In this document: one piece after another, positions 1-12,695 of the stretch
Numbering within the stretch: position 1 is the stretch's first letter
Layout of the letters: the number at the start of each line of letters is the position of its first letter
Source of the DNA: Conidiobolus incongruus B7586
Taxonomy: Eukaryota; Entomophthoromycota; Entomophthoromycetes; Entomophthorales; Conidiobolaceae
Direction of reading: 5' to 3'
DNA: 30,631 nt
Assembly: GCA_000697335.1 (NCBI GenBank)
Contig: JNEM01015114.1
Coordinates: 1-30,631 of the forward strand
Made by a program: the position numbers and the translations under genes
Notes under the pieces: generated by a model
What the model saw: the letters and a program-made list of their open reading frames with translations, nothing else
Databases searched by the model: none
Told to the model about the DNA's origin: nothing

Positions 1-1
1 A

Positions 2-214
2 CATCCAGTATATTCCCCTGATTATAACCCATGTGATTATAATTGCTTTGGGCAATTAAAAAACCAGCTTGCAGGAAAGAAAATTTCTGCAGGAAAATTT
101 AATTGGTTTGTGAAACATCAAATTTCAGTCCTTAATAAAAAGAACTGTTTTTTAGGTGTTAGAAGTTTGCTAAAAGTATGGCAAAAAGTTATTAATAATA
201 AAGGAAACTATTAA
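2..214 (+). mobile_element. mariner-type transposase, C-terminal fragment
   Basis: An open frame enters from the left edge and ends at TAA 212-214 (70 codons). It begins HPVYSPDYNPCDYNCFGQLK, which matches the end of the catalytic domain of mariner transposases (family pattern H-P-x-Y-S-P-D-L-x-P-x-D-Y-x-L-F). The Asp of the N-P-C-D-Y block corresponds to the third catalytic Asp of the DD34D triad. It continues LAGKK, as in mariner LAGKRF, and ends in a basic helix-rich tail. The first two catalytic Asp residues and the DNA-binding domain would lie outside the window. No terminal inverted repeat could be recognised downstream. This stretch has no stop, so the copy may be fairly young, but its activity cannot be judged. 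Confidence 0.85.
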
Positions 215-375
215 ATTTATATTATATATTTATTTTTATATATCATATATTCAAATGTTTATTTATTTTTAATCGCAAAAAATTCCCATTATTAAAAATG
301 CAGAGTAATATTATGAACATAATGCATATTAACATTATCTATAATTTCAATATATAATTAAATTCTAAAAATTAG

Positions 376-504
376 GTTGGTATTGGTTTCTATCATGATA
401 TTCGACAATCTACATTATATTTCTTTATTGAGCCCAGTTATGAAACTGAACAAGCCCCATCCATGGTTAAGAAATTGAAAAGAAAACGAATTAAGCAATA
501 TTAA
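376..504 (+). CDS. possible terminal exon of an unidentified gene
   Basis: A 42-codon open frame follows a good acceptor (AAAATTAG at 368-375) and ends at TAA 502-504. It reads VGIGFYHDIRQST, then a mixed segment, and finishes in a basic tail (KKLKRKRIKQY). Composition is more coding-like than the surrounding spacer. No upstream exon is recognisable between it and the mariner stop at 214, so the gene may start outside the window with the mariner copy sitting in an intron. The frame starting at 371 is also open but looks less protein-like. I recognise no family. Confidence 0.3.
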   Translation, partial: VGIGFYHDIRQSTLYFFIEPSYETEQAPSMVKKLKRKRIKQY

Positions 505-647
505 TAATCTACACTTTATATAGAAGTTATTAAATAATTCAAATATAACATAATTTATGAATCAATTAAAAGCTTTGGAACAAATATCCAGTAAATATAT
601 TAATGGAATAAGTAGAAAGCAAACTGAATATCATAAAATCTAAGGTG

Positions 648-808
648 ATGTCAGCGCTAAGATATTGTTTAACTGCTATTAAGGTACTTTTCAAATAATA
701 TCATTTGATTGAATATTAATTAGTTTCTAGATGGGACTTTCTATTCCCGATTTAATTGGCATTTTACCTCAAGAATTTGTAATTAATAAAACTAATCAAT
801 TTATTTAA
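648..808 (+). CDS. possible two-exon micro-gene, 37 residues
   Basis: ATG at 648 opens 12 codons (MSALRYCLTAIK). A GTACTT donor follows at 684 and a TTTCTAG acceptor ends at 730; the 47 bp intron is close to the 50-61 bp introns elsewhere in the window. The second exon, 731-808, reads MGLSIPDLIGILPQEF and stops at TAA 806-808. The joined frame is open, giving a 37-residue peptide with a hydrophobic middle. A second short ORF at 2658 begins MCNIPDFIGLGL, similar to SIPDLIGIL here, so both may be scraps of one family. No family is recognised and chance is possible. Confidence 0.22.
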
Positions 809-895
809 TATATATTAACAATTAAACCATAGAAACTTGATTAGTTTTTATTTTCCAAATTGTTGAGTTGGTATATGGACAGATTAGTACAAATA

Positions 896-2474
896 TTAAA
901 CAGATTTGACCATCATTCTAGCAGTAATTACACAAATGATGCAGATGGTTCCAATTAAAAACCATCCAAAATGAAAGTCGAATGGAAAATTATGTGGTGA
1001 AGAAATAGACCATGAAAATACTGTCCCAATCATTGCAGGTCCAATGGCACGTGATAAAGATCCAAACGTTTGGCCAATTGCATTCACAGTAGCCAGAAGA
1101 TGGCTTTCTGCAGATTCAGACATGAGAATATTGACTGAAGTGAATGCTATCACGCCAAATGAGCATCTCAACAGATAAAGGATCATGACCACATACCATG
1201 TAATATTGAATCCAAAAGACTCCACGAGTGTGTTCGCAAAGGGAATCAAGATAATCACGAAGAAATAGGGAATATATACATTTTGATAAACTTTAAGAAC
1301 ACCATATTTTTTGGAAATAGAAGTATAAATAATGAGCTGAATAAAAATAATCATAACACCCGACATAGTTTGGATGAGACCTAGGTCAATGGGAGGAAGA
1401 TCTAGGCCTCCTTGCTCAACAGGTGAGGGTCCCCAAATGGCAAACAGTTCATCAAGCATCACCGACATCAATGACAGGAGAGTATAGCCTAGAATAGACA
1501 TCTTGGTTTCGTAACTGAAATTCCACTCGTATGTGAGTGGAAGTGTGTCCACAGACTTTAACGATTCCTGATCATTGAGAACATTGATTTGGTTGACAAC
1601 AGTGCTTGACGATGAAGGAGCTTGGGAATTACTATAAACAGGAGGTGCATCTAAAGTCGGATCAACTAACAATGTTGTTTCATCATTCTCTTCAATTATA
1701 TTGTACATTGCCAATTTGGCTTTTTTAGATGGCAAGGTTTCTTCCAGATAATACCAGCCAATAATCAAACAGACATAACACAAAGCTGAAATCACAGAGC
1801 ATGGCAAAAAACTAGGATACTCTTTCAAAAACTGAATGTTTCCAAACAGGGCAGGGAAATTTTTAGTAGGATCGTACAGAAAGCTTCCAATAATTGGTCC
1901 AAAGATACTACCCACACCAAACATCATGGGAAGCATACTAAAGCCCTTGGCTCTGTTTGTGTCATCGGTCATTTCGGCAACCATGGATTTGACAATTGCA
2001 ACATTTCCATTAAGTGCACCACTAAGAAATCTAGTAACTATGGCCCAGGCCAAGCTTCTACTAAGACCAAATAGCAGCATACTGGTGCCTGTTCCAAAAA
2101 TCCCTAGCAGGACACATGGTTTGCGTCCCCAGCGATCGGATAACATGCCCCAAAGCAAGGTAGTACACACTTGGGCAATAGCAAATGAAGAGGCAATCCA
2201 GCCAACATAGTATCCGATTTGAGTTTTGTCTTCTGTTACGTTCAAGTGATCAACCATCTAAATATTGAAAATAAGTATATGCATAAGAATGAAATTCATA
2301 ACAAATTACTCTATAAATGAATGGAAATAAAAATGTAAAAGCCACTGGCTCAGCAAAGCGAACCATTAAAAGGATAGTAAACTGAGGTTGAGGCAACGGA
2401 GTATCGGGCTTGATATGGTTGATTGAATCATCACAAGTACTGATTATAAGCTGATCATTTTGTTTTGTTTTCAT
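896..2474 (-). CDS. major facilitator superfamily transporter (DHA1/ZIFL-like)
   Basis: Two exons, 2310-2474 and 896-2257, join across a 52 bp intron (2258-2309; donor GTAATT, acceptor ATTTAG) to give 508 residues, a normal length for a 12-TM MFS protein. Skipping the intron restores TM1 (FPFIYR joined to MVDHLN). The MFS motif A, GMLSDRWGRKP, lies at about residues 92-102 between TM2 and TM3. Motif-like RFLSGALNGN follows in TM4, and a long hydrophilic loop spans about residues 225-310 between TM6 and TM7. This resembles the fungal DHA1 drug:H+ antiporter and zinc-induced-facilitator-like transporters; the substrate cannot be told. The central loop carries PPVY (residues 260-263; bases 1634-1645), a PPxY motif of the type bound by Rsp5/Nedd4 WW domains. 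The short C-terminus ends MMVKSV at TAA 896-898. It is probably in the plasma or vacuolar membrane (inference). Confidence 0.93.
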
Positions 2475-3866
2475 CTTGGACTTTGATTGAATCTATGTCA
2501 ATATTGCCACTATGATAAAATATTCAATAAAAATTAATTACGAATCCAATAAATGGATATTTTATCGAGTTAACAATATTCCAGAAATAAATTTAATAAA
2601 TTGAGACTTGGGATCCCTTTTATACCTAATTCTCAACCCAACATTTTTTTACTCAAGATGTGTAATATCCCAGACTTTATTGGTTTAGGCTTGGTAAGCT
2701 GAAACTAAATTCAATTTAGGAATCCGATTGTCAGATTGGCTCAAATTAGTAATTTATTAGTCATTCATCAAGTCATTTGGATAAACTGATTACACTTTAA
2801 AATTGTTTAAATTGAATATGCTAAGTAACGTTGAAGGTTCTCATATTGCTAATAAGCTTAAAACATATTTACAGTTTACAAAGCCAACTTGAAAAAATAA
2901 TTATCTCCTTTAGGATCTACTCTGGAAATTTTTGAATATACAGTTGTCAAACCATTTTAAGTATATGCCAAATGTTATTTTATGCAATCTTTCTCAACAA
3001 TATTAATTTTGATTACTAATATAAAATTTCTAAATTACCCTTTAATTTTCATTCCGATTTCGAATTCAAATATTACTTTTTATTAATGACAAATTATTGG
3101 GAGGTATTATCCTTAATATAAAAAGATGCATGAAGCTTCCGAGTTACTCCGTTTTTGAAGAATATTATAATAGTACTAATTCACCTCTAACACTGAACAT
3201 TTTGAATTTGCTGTTTCAAAATTAAAAAAAATATTTGAATTTAATAATGAAGCTTAATTTATAATGATATCCAATCATTTGGAAATTATATTATAGATAT
3301 TGTCATACATAAATAAGCACAATGTTTATTATCTATTCAATTTATTATATTACTTATTACCAAAAATGCTATTAAATCAAATCAAGATATCCAGTAAAAT
3401 TCTAGTTAGGAATTAATGATGGATTAATTTAATCTTTGAGCTTGAAGAGTAACTGGTGAGAATTAATATAGAAAAGTATATAGGTTGAAATTATATTATG
3501 TATAAAATATTGTTTTAACAAATACTATTACTCAAGAAGACTATTTTTTGAAGGATTAAATATTATATTGCGATGGAATTGTCAATATTTCGCAGCAAAG
3601 TATTGTTTATTATATGATGTAATTTTTTTTAATTTTAAATGTAAATGAAATGAAAAATATCTAAAAACTAAGGGATAAATTTTTAGTATATATGAAAAAA
3701 AGAAGAATAGAAAATTTCAAAAAAGAGACTAAATATTGTAAAAATTGATTGAGATTTAAAAAAATATATAATTAATAATATAAAATTTGTTTATCAAATA
3801 TAAGCAGAATGATTGATCGTATAATTTTATAAATGAATTAGATCAAATACTGATGTGTATAGTTAA
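2475..3866. other. AT-rich spacer with possible ORF remnants
   Basis: No intact gene is seen. ATG 2658 opens 12 codons (MCNIPDFIGLGL) ending at a donor-like GTAAGC, but the nearest acceptor is only 26 bp away, too short for an intron here. A 59-codon frame at 3046-3225 has protein-like content (INDKLLGGIILNIKRCM) but no convincing start or family. The first 150 bases upstream of 2474 probably hold the transporter promoter. Confidence 0.35.
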
Positions 3867-3947
3867 GACAAGATGGCCGAGTGGTTAAGGCGTGTGCCTA
3901 GAAAGCACATGGGATTTCCCGCGTAGGTTCAAATCCTGCTCTTGTCG
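3867..3947 (+). tRNA. tRNA-Ser(AGA)
   Basis: All tRNA parts can be folded by eye. The acceptor stem is GACAAGA (3867-3873) with TCTTGTC (3940-3946), seven perfect pairs, and G at 3947 is the discriminator. The internal A box TGGCCGAGTGG is at 3874-3884 and the B box GGTTCAAATCC at 3926-3936. Anticodon stem TGTGC/GCACA encloses the loop CTAGAAA, giving anticodon AGA at 3900-3902 (reads UCU serine codons). The long variable arm (about 3910-3922) is diagnostic of class II tRNA-Ser. There is no intron, and CCA is not encoded, as expected for a eukaryotic nuclear gene. Confidence 0.97.
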
Positions 3948-3950
3948 TCA

Positions 3951-3957
3951 TTTTTTT
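3951..3957 (+). terminator. RNA polymerase III terminator of tRNA-Ser
   Basis: A run of seven T residues begins four bases after the tRNA 3' end, the usual Pol III stop signal. Confidence 0.85.
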
Positions 3958-6838
<2,881 letters not shown>

Positions 6839-8268
6839 TTATTGCTAATTAACATCCCAATTATTTTTTAGTTGTTGAATTCTATATATAACACCAATAT
6901 CAATTACTATAAATTCTAACTGGCTTTTATATAATATACGTATTTCCTATTTTCATCATTATTTATTCAATTTTTTAATTTAATTGATTGAAGTTTTATA
7001 GTTATTGATCATATCTTTATTATATTAAAATTCAATCAAAATTTAAATAAATGGAGATTATTTTAATATAATATCAATTTGAGCCACTTTGGACGTTATC
7101 ATAGCTTGATACTTTGAAAATATCCATCATTAAGTGATCTCATTAGATATTTTGATTCCAAAATTTTCTAGAATTTACGAACCGGATCCAAATATTGAAT
7201 AATATTTATATTTCAATCTATAAATATTAAATTAAAATTTTTCTTTATTTAATAATATAAAATCATTTTCCATGATACTATCAAATTTGACAGACTCAAT
7301 CTACTTATTAAATATATGCTTTATCTAAAACATATATTTGAATACACCATTGAGATCAAAATCTTTTATAAAGATATTTTATTTTGAGTTTAGTAAAATA
7401 AAATTAATTATTAATTTTTTCATAAAATATCATTACTGAATAAACCTAAATTTTAATAAATATTATTAGCAAAAAAAATCTATTTGAACTATATTGAAAT
7501 TTTATTAAGGTAATATTTATTCTAAATTCAATTGAGTTATATATTGAATTTGTAAAATAGTTTATTTGGGTTTATAAAATATATATTCAATTATTACTAA
7601 TAAATTATCTTAATTATTCAATATAAATTTGATAAAATTATAATAAATATTTTACATTGTTATATTGTCTTCGTATAAATAATTATATACAATAAAATAT
7701 ATTTTAATAGTACATTTCATATATAATATTAAGAAAAAATTGCGAATTTTAAATTGCTATTGATGAAACCATATTATTCAAATTCAATAATATAGTAAAT
7801 TATTGTTATCGTTAATATTATTAATCATTCATAGTTAAATGAAATTGGTAAAGTATAAAGGTTTGCTTGAATATAACATTGATTAAACAATAACCCCAAT
7901 AATACATAATTTAAAATACCTTAAATTAGTATACAAATTACTTTCAGAAAATTCGAAATAGTAATGATGGTATAGTGAAAAAATGACTAGTATTTCAACC
8001 AAATAATCTCCAAATCTTATATGGATATAGTTCAATATATTTAATAATTTTTATCAATATTATTAATTAAATATTTAACTAGTATAAACATATAATTGAT
8101 TAAAATTTATTTTACTATTAATCGATCAAATAAAAACTAAGGCAAGGTATTAAAGGAAAGTATTAGTATTACTAGAGTACTAAAAATTAACAAAAGATTT
8201 ATAAAATTAATATCAATATCAATACAAAATGGAATTAATAAAGACTATATATAGTCAGTTAAAAATAA
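6839..8268. other. AT-rich spacer between convergent WDR5 and myosin light chain genes
   Basis: Both flanking genes end into this stretch, so it holds their 3' untranslated regions and terminators. I see no ORF, RNA gene or clear repeat in it. Confidence 0.6.
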
Positions 8269-8865
8269 CTATTCACCATGTTTGAGTACTCTTACAAATT
8301 CACGATAATTGAAATTATTGTTATGATCAAGAGGAGCACCCTTAAACATAATATCAACCTAAACATATCCTCAGTCAATATATTATAAAATTAATAGCAA
8401 TGAATTATAATACCTCTTCATCTGTGAATCTATCTCCCATTGTGGTCATAAATTCTCTCAAATCATCAGAATTAATATACCCTTTACCATCTTCGTCAAA
8501 AGCTTCAAAAGCTTGTAGAATATCGGGTTCAGGGTCAGTACCACTCATCTTTTCTCCCATTAAGGTTAAAAACATAGTGAAATTAATACTTCCAGGTGCT
8601 TGTTTTATCATATCTTCAATATATTCATCAGTAGGGTTTTGGCCTAAACATAGGATATATGAATACCAAGTAAATAAATGAATAGCAGCTAAATAATACC
8701 TAAAGAAGCCAACATATCTTTTAAATCTTCTTTATCAACGAAGCCGTCAGCATCGTGGTCTAACATGGAGAAAGCTTCTTTAAATTCGGCAATTTGCTTC
8801 TGGTCAAAGATAGCGAATACATTACTATTTTGGCGCACTGCTCTTTTTTTTTTCTGTTTTCTCAT
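8269..8865 (-). CDS. RLC1: myosin II regulatory light chain (EF-hand)
   Basis: Three exons (8700-8865, 8414-8643, 8269-8358) with introns of 56 and 55 bp give 161 residues. The product matches animal and fungal regulatory light chains from end to end: [79 protein letters not shown] and a final FVRVLKHGE. The first EF-hand loop ([12 protein letters not shown], residues 37-48) keeps its acidic ligands and should bind a divalent cation. The later EF-hands are degenerate, as usual in this family. The basic N-terminus followed by RQNSNVF keeps the serine (S14) matching the kinase-regulated Ser19 of animal chains, while the neighbouring Thr18 is Asn. It should bind the second IQ motif of a type II myosin heavy chain and act in cytokinesis (family knowledge). 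It ends at TAG 8269-8271. Confidence 0.96.
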
Positions 8866-9180
8866 AGACTATTATCATTTATTAATATTAATTTATTCAA
8901 GACAAATGAGATATATTACCATTTTGTAAAATGTTATTGAAATAAAAACAATTGAATTCACTAATCAAATCATTTTGAAGTTAATATTTATTAATTAAAT
9001 AATAAATTAATTAATTGATATAGGATATTTTTGATATATCAGTCAAAATAACCTGAGTTTTAAATCACGTGAATTTAATCCAATTAAAATATATGATTAT
9101 AAAATTCATTGAAAATTTAGAATATTTATCATATTATTGTTCTATCAAATGCTAGTAGAACATTAATAATAAATAAGGAA
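8866..9180. other. AT-rich spacer, light-chain upstream region
   Basis: Presumed promoter and 5' UTR of the light-chain gene. No distinctive element is seen beyond AT-rich tracts. Confidence 0.4.
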
Positions 9181-9475
9181 GTGGCTTGTTTATGGCTTTT
9201 TTGGTAGTTCAGGTTAGAACGTTTTATTGGGATTTGCTAAGGGCTTAGTGGGCTTCACAGAAGACCAGAGGTGATGATAATAATGTATCCCAGCAGTGGT
9301 TCTTTTATAGACCAATTGTCTGCTGTAGGTAGTGTAGAGAAGTGTATTGGGCTGCTAGAAGAATGAAACCTTGAAGTGGTGTGATAGGCCTTTTGGTGTT
9401 AAAACTCCATAATGTAATAGATCGCAAGATGAAGTTAGTCGGGCGGGTTACCATTTATGTAACTACAATATAAAT
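9181..9475. ncRNA. candidate structured RNA or unknown GC-richer element
   Basis: About 300 bases with roughly 40% GC sit between flanks of roughly 20% or less. No frame is open for more than a few dozen codons. Several short hairpins can be drawn on the plus strand: GTTC-AGGTTA-GAAC (9208-9221); GGGCTTC-ACA-GAAGACC with one mismatch (about 9250-9266); CAGCAG-TGGT paired with ACCA and CTGCTG (about 9291-9326); and GTTAC-CATTTAT-GTAAC (about 9447-9463). An AGAAGA hinge-like box near 9357 and ACA just after the last hairpin resemble H/ACA snoRNA signals. I could not match it to RNase P, MRP, SRP, U3 or spliceosomal RNAs. A decayed repeat remains possible. Confidence 0.3.
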
Positions 9476-11693
9476 AACAAAAAGCATTAGATATAAAAAT
9501 ATAGTATAAAAAATATATTAAATAATTACTGTGAAAAATAGAAGAGTAATAAAATATATTAAGTGCTTTAATATACCGCTTTCAATGAAATGATTATTAC
9601 TGAAATTATCAAAAGTATATTAATTGAAATATTGAAATATACCATAACAAATTATAGTCTTAATAATAAAAATAATTAAATAAGTTTAATTTGTGAAAGA
9701 AAGTGATAAATCTGTGTCATAATAAGTATGGTTTTTTAATTAAACTCAACCTTAGTATATATAAATTCAAATTAAGATTTTGAAAAATATATTTACTTTT
9801 AGCATTTTGTTAAAGGGTATATTATCATATAAATAAGATAAATTTTTAATACATGAATAATTTTAAGTATGATGTTCTAATATAATAGTATTAAAATTAA
9901 ATAATAATAAAATTTTAAAATCAAAATTAAAAAAATATTAAAATATGATTTATCAAAATATCTACACAATATTAAATTAATATTTTTTTATTATTAATAA
10001 CTCTTTGCTATATTTTTAACAAGTTGTTAATACTCAAAAAACATGTTAAAAGACTAGTTCTCTAAACTCTTATATATATTTCCATATAATCCAATTAACT
10101 ATAAATTATCTAATAAATAAGGTTTTCCTTTTTTATCTTAATTCTTATTATCCTTTATCTTTTATATTATTTCTAAGATTAAGGTTATATTCTTTCTATA
10201 TTATGATATATTAGCATTACATAATATAAAACCTAATATATTAATAATTTATTGTTTATTAAAGCTTAATTAAACTTTAGTTATATTTTTATGTTATATT
10301 ATTATATTTTATGCCATATTACTTTTATATTAAGTTTTCCTCTATATTATATTAGTTTTGTTACTATTATTCTTATAAATTTTTTTATTAAGGACTAAAA
10401 TTTATTATTATATAAATTAATTAAATTTGTTTATAAGAATTTTTCCTTTATAAACTTATTATTTGATACTTTAAAATAATTATAATTCTATAAATTATAA
10501 TCTTATATATAAAATAAATATAATAGCTTTTTTAAATTTTTCTTATATAGGAAATATTTTATAATTATAATTTTATATATTATATGCTTATTATTTAAAA
10601 TGATAGATATTTGTAATTAATAATAAAAATATTAATTAAAATCTAATATTAATTAATTTATCTTAAAAATTAAATAAAAAATTATATATTATTATAATTT
10701 ATTTTAATAATTAATATTTATTTATAAATTATTTGTTTATTAAAATTTATAAAAGATATTATTATTAGTTAATATTTTATTCTGTTTTTAATTAAAGTAC
10801 TATATAAAAATTTTCAAATTTATTAAATATATTGACTAATTATCAAAATTTTTACTTTTAATTATATCTTAATAAGTTTTATTTAACTATAGTTACTCTA
10901 GTTATTTTTTAAACTATAGTTAAATTTTAAGATATTTAATTCATATTTTATTAACTAAGTTTAAACTATATATAATATACTTGAATAAATAATATCAAAT
11001 TACTTAAATAATTTTTTAATAAAGATAAAAAACTACCTTTTAATATATTTTTTTATTTATTAATTAATGAAAGAGTAATAATAAATATTAGTTTTTTAAT
11101 ATAAATAAATCTAAAAACTATCCTTTTTAGCTTTAAAATAACATATTTATCAATAAATATTAATTTTATCTAAAATTATTATTTTTATTAGCTACTTACA
11201 AATCTTAAATAATTTTAGATAATTTATAGTTAAGTTTTAATAATATTAACATAATACACTTTTGATGAATATAATTTGAATATAATAATATATAATAATA
11301 AATTTTCAAATAATAATATAATAATGGAAAATTAGTTATGAATTAATATATATAGTTTAAAATTTTTAATTCTCTTATATCTTTTATATATAATTTTTTT
11401 TAAAATTAACCAATATTTGAAAAAAAATTAAAAAATTGCTATTTCTTTCTTTCTGATAACTGATATTATTATTCAAAATAATTGATATTTATTGAATTGA
11501 ATAAAAAACACTATGCATAAATATATATATCTAATGAGATTATATATCTTAATCTCTCTGAATATATAAAGCAAATTTTTTAGAATCATTTTAATAAGTG
11601 TTTGCTATCTAGATTAATTTAATATAAGTAATAATAAAGAAAGTGTTAGAAGAATTTAAATATAATAATCATTAAAATTCAATATACTAGTAT
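9476..11693. other. AT-rich gene desert with an extremely GC-poor core
   Basis: No gene is seen. From about 9950 to 11450 GC falls to roughly 5-12%; for example 10681-10740 has one G or C in 60 bases. The sequence is nearly a two-letter A/T text with many TTAATATTA-like and TATATT words, but no clean tandem unit. It could be replication-, scaffold- or centromere-like AT DNA, or an old element eroded by C-to-T mutation. Confidence 0.5.
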
Positions 11694-11936
11694 TGTTGGG
11701 TTTTCTGTGTGGTCAGGGTTTGTAAATAAACAATTAAAGGTAAATATAAGTCTATGTTTATTCTATATTTAATTCAGCAATGGTAATTTGTATCTTTCTT
11801 TTAAAAACCCAACCACTTCTCTAATTTTATCAATAAGGGTGTAATTGTGTAACAACAGATAATTTAGTGATTGTGGGACAGTTGAAATTGTTTGATTAAA
11901 TGATAATAGTGTAAGTGGTTGGCAATATTGCCAACA
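11694..11936. mobile_element. solo-LTR-like fossil, Copia/Ty1 style (or small fold-back element)
   Basis: A 243-base block of higher GC begins TGTTGGG and ends TGCCAACA, the TG...CA ends with TGTTGG/CCAACA pattern common in Copia/Ty1-type LTRs. It contains an AATAAA-like site (11725-11730). Flanking five-base repeats are imperfect (AGTAT and GATAT), so an old insertion is likely. No internal retroelement region lies next to it. Internal inverted pairs (TTGGGTTTT with AAAACCCAA; CCAACCACTT with AAGTGGTTGG) mean a fold-back or MITE-like DNA element is the alternative. It is broken in the sense that only the terminal repeat remains. Confidence 0.45.
11918..11935. repeat. 18 bp perfect palindrome
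   Basis: GTTGGCAATATTGCCAAC equals its own reverse complement. It lies at the right end of the solo-LTR-like block and overlaps its terminal CCAACA. Confidence 0.9.
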
Positions 11937-12695
11937 GATATTAAAGTTTGAATTGAAACATTCTATTTGCTGGAATTTGAGTAAAAACCATCAAATTTTC
12001 TTTAATATAAGCATTGAATAAAAAACATATGAATTTGTATAATAACCAAACTATCTATTATAGATTTATTTATGTATATGCTTTATAACGATAAATCATC
12101 ATCAATCAAATTCATAAAGTTGAATGAAAAGTTTGAAATTACTATCAGAAATATATATTGAAAAGGGGCTCAGGCTTTACATATGATTCATCTTAGGATT
12201 TATGTATTTCAAAATAGTTATAATATGCTTAAATAACCTGAATATAACTTTACTAGAATAAATATACTCAATTCATATATTTTTTATTAAATGTATATAT
12301 ATTTTGAAAAAATTTCGATTTTTCATTTCATACAAATAATCTTCTCAATGTGGATATTTAGATTAAACAGATTTATTGTTTAGTTTAACTAATTTGTGTA
12401 TTTCATAAATTTGAAAAATCAAAAATATATGAAATCATCATTACCACTTTATGATCCTTTTAATAGTATGGATGTTACTATATCAACTTTTACATCAAAT
12501 AACTATATTTAATTATTTTTTAATAATAAGAATAACATTAGTACAAATGGAATAATATCGAATAATTATGTCTTTTACAACAATAATATTATATAGCATT
12601 GAATAATGCCAAAGTTATTTTTCAATATTGATAGTAATTATCATGATGATTTATTAGAATTATTATTTGATTACTGAGAAATATTATATATGAAC
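11937..12695. other. AT-rich spacer
   Basis: No supported gene. A 28-codon ORF starts at 12430 (MKSSLPLYDPFNSM) but has no homologue that I recognise. This stretch probably includes the 3' UTR or further exons of the minus-strand gene ending at 12696. Confidence 0.35.

Larger units (their letters stand above)
215..895. other. spacer with coding-like scraps
   Basis: AT-rich DNA between the mariner fragment and the transporter gene. Apart from the two weak coding candidates listed separately, there is a 28-codon ORF at 557-643 starting MNQLKALEQIS. Nothing here supports an RNA gene. The transporter on the minus strand probably terminates its transcript in this stretch. Confidence 0.4.

Noticed and set aside
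1836-2210. 124-codon ORF on the plus strand
   Set aside because: It is antisense to the MFS transporter, whose conserved motifs are on the other strand.
2694-2719. Intron joining the short ORF at 2658 to downstream sequence
   Set aside because: At 26 bp it is much shorter than the 47-61 bp introns seen elsewhere, and the joined frame stops after nine codons.
8269-8865. Centrin/Cdc31 or calmodulin identity for the EF-hand gene
   Set aside because: The sequence matches myosin regulatory light chains throughout ([25 protein letters not shown]), and only the first EF-hand is canonical.
9181-9475. Known RNAs (RNase P, MRP, SRP, U3, spliceosomal snRNAs)
   Set aside because: The conserved boxes that I know for these RNAs were not found.
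9950-11450. Mitochondrial DNA insertion (NUMT) as the source of the GC-poor block
   Set aside because: No mitochondrial protein, rRNA or tRNA sequence could be recognised in any frame.
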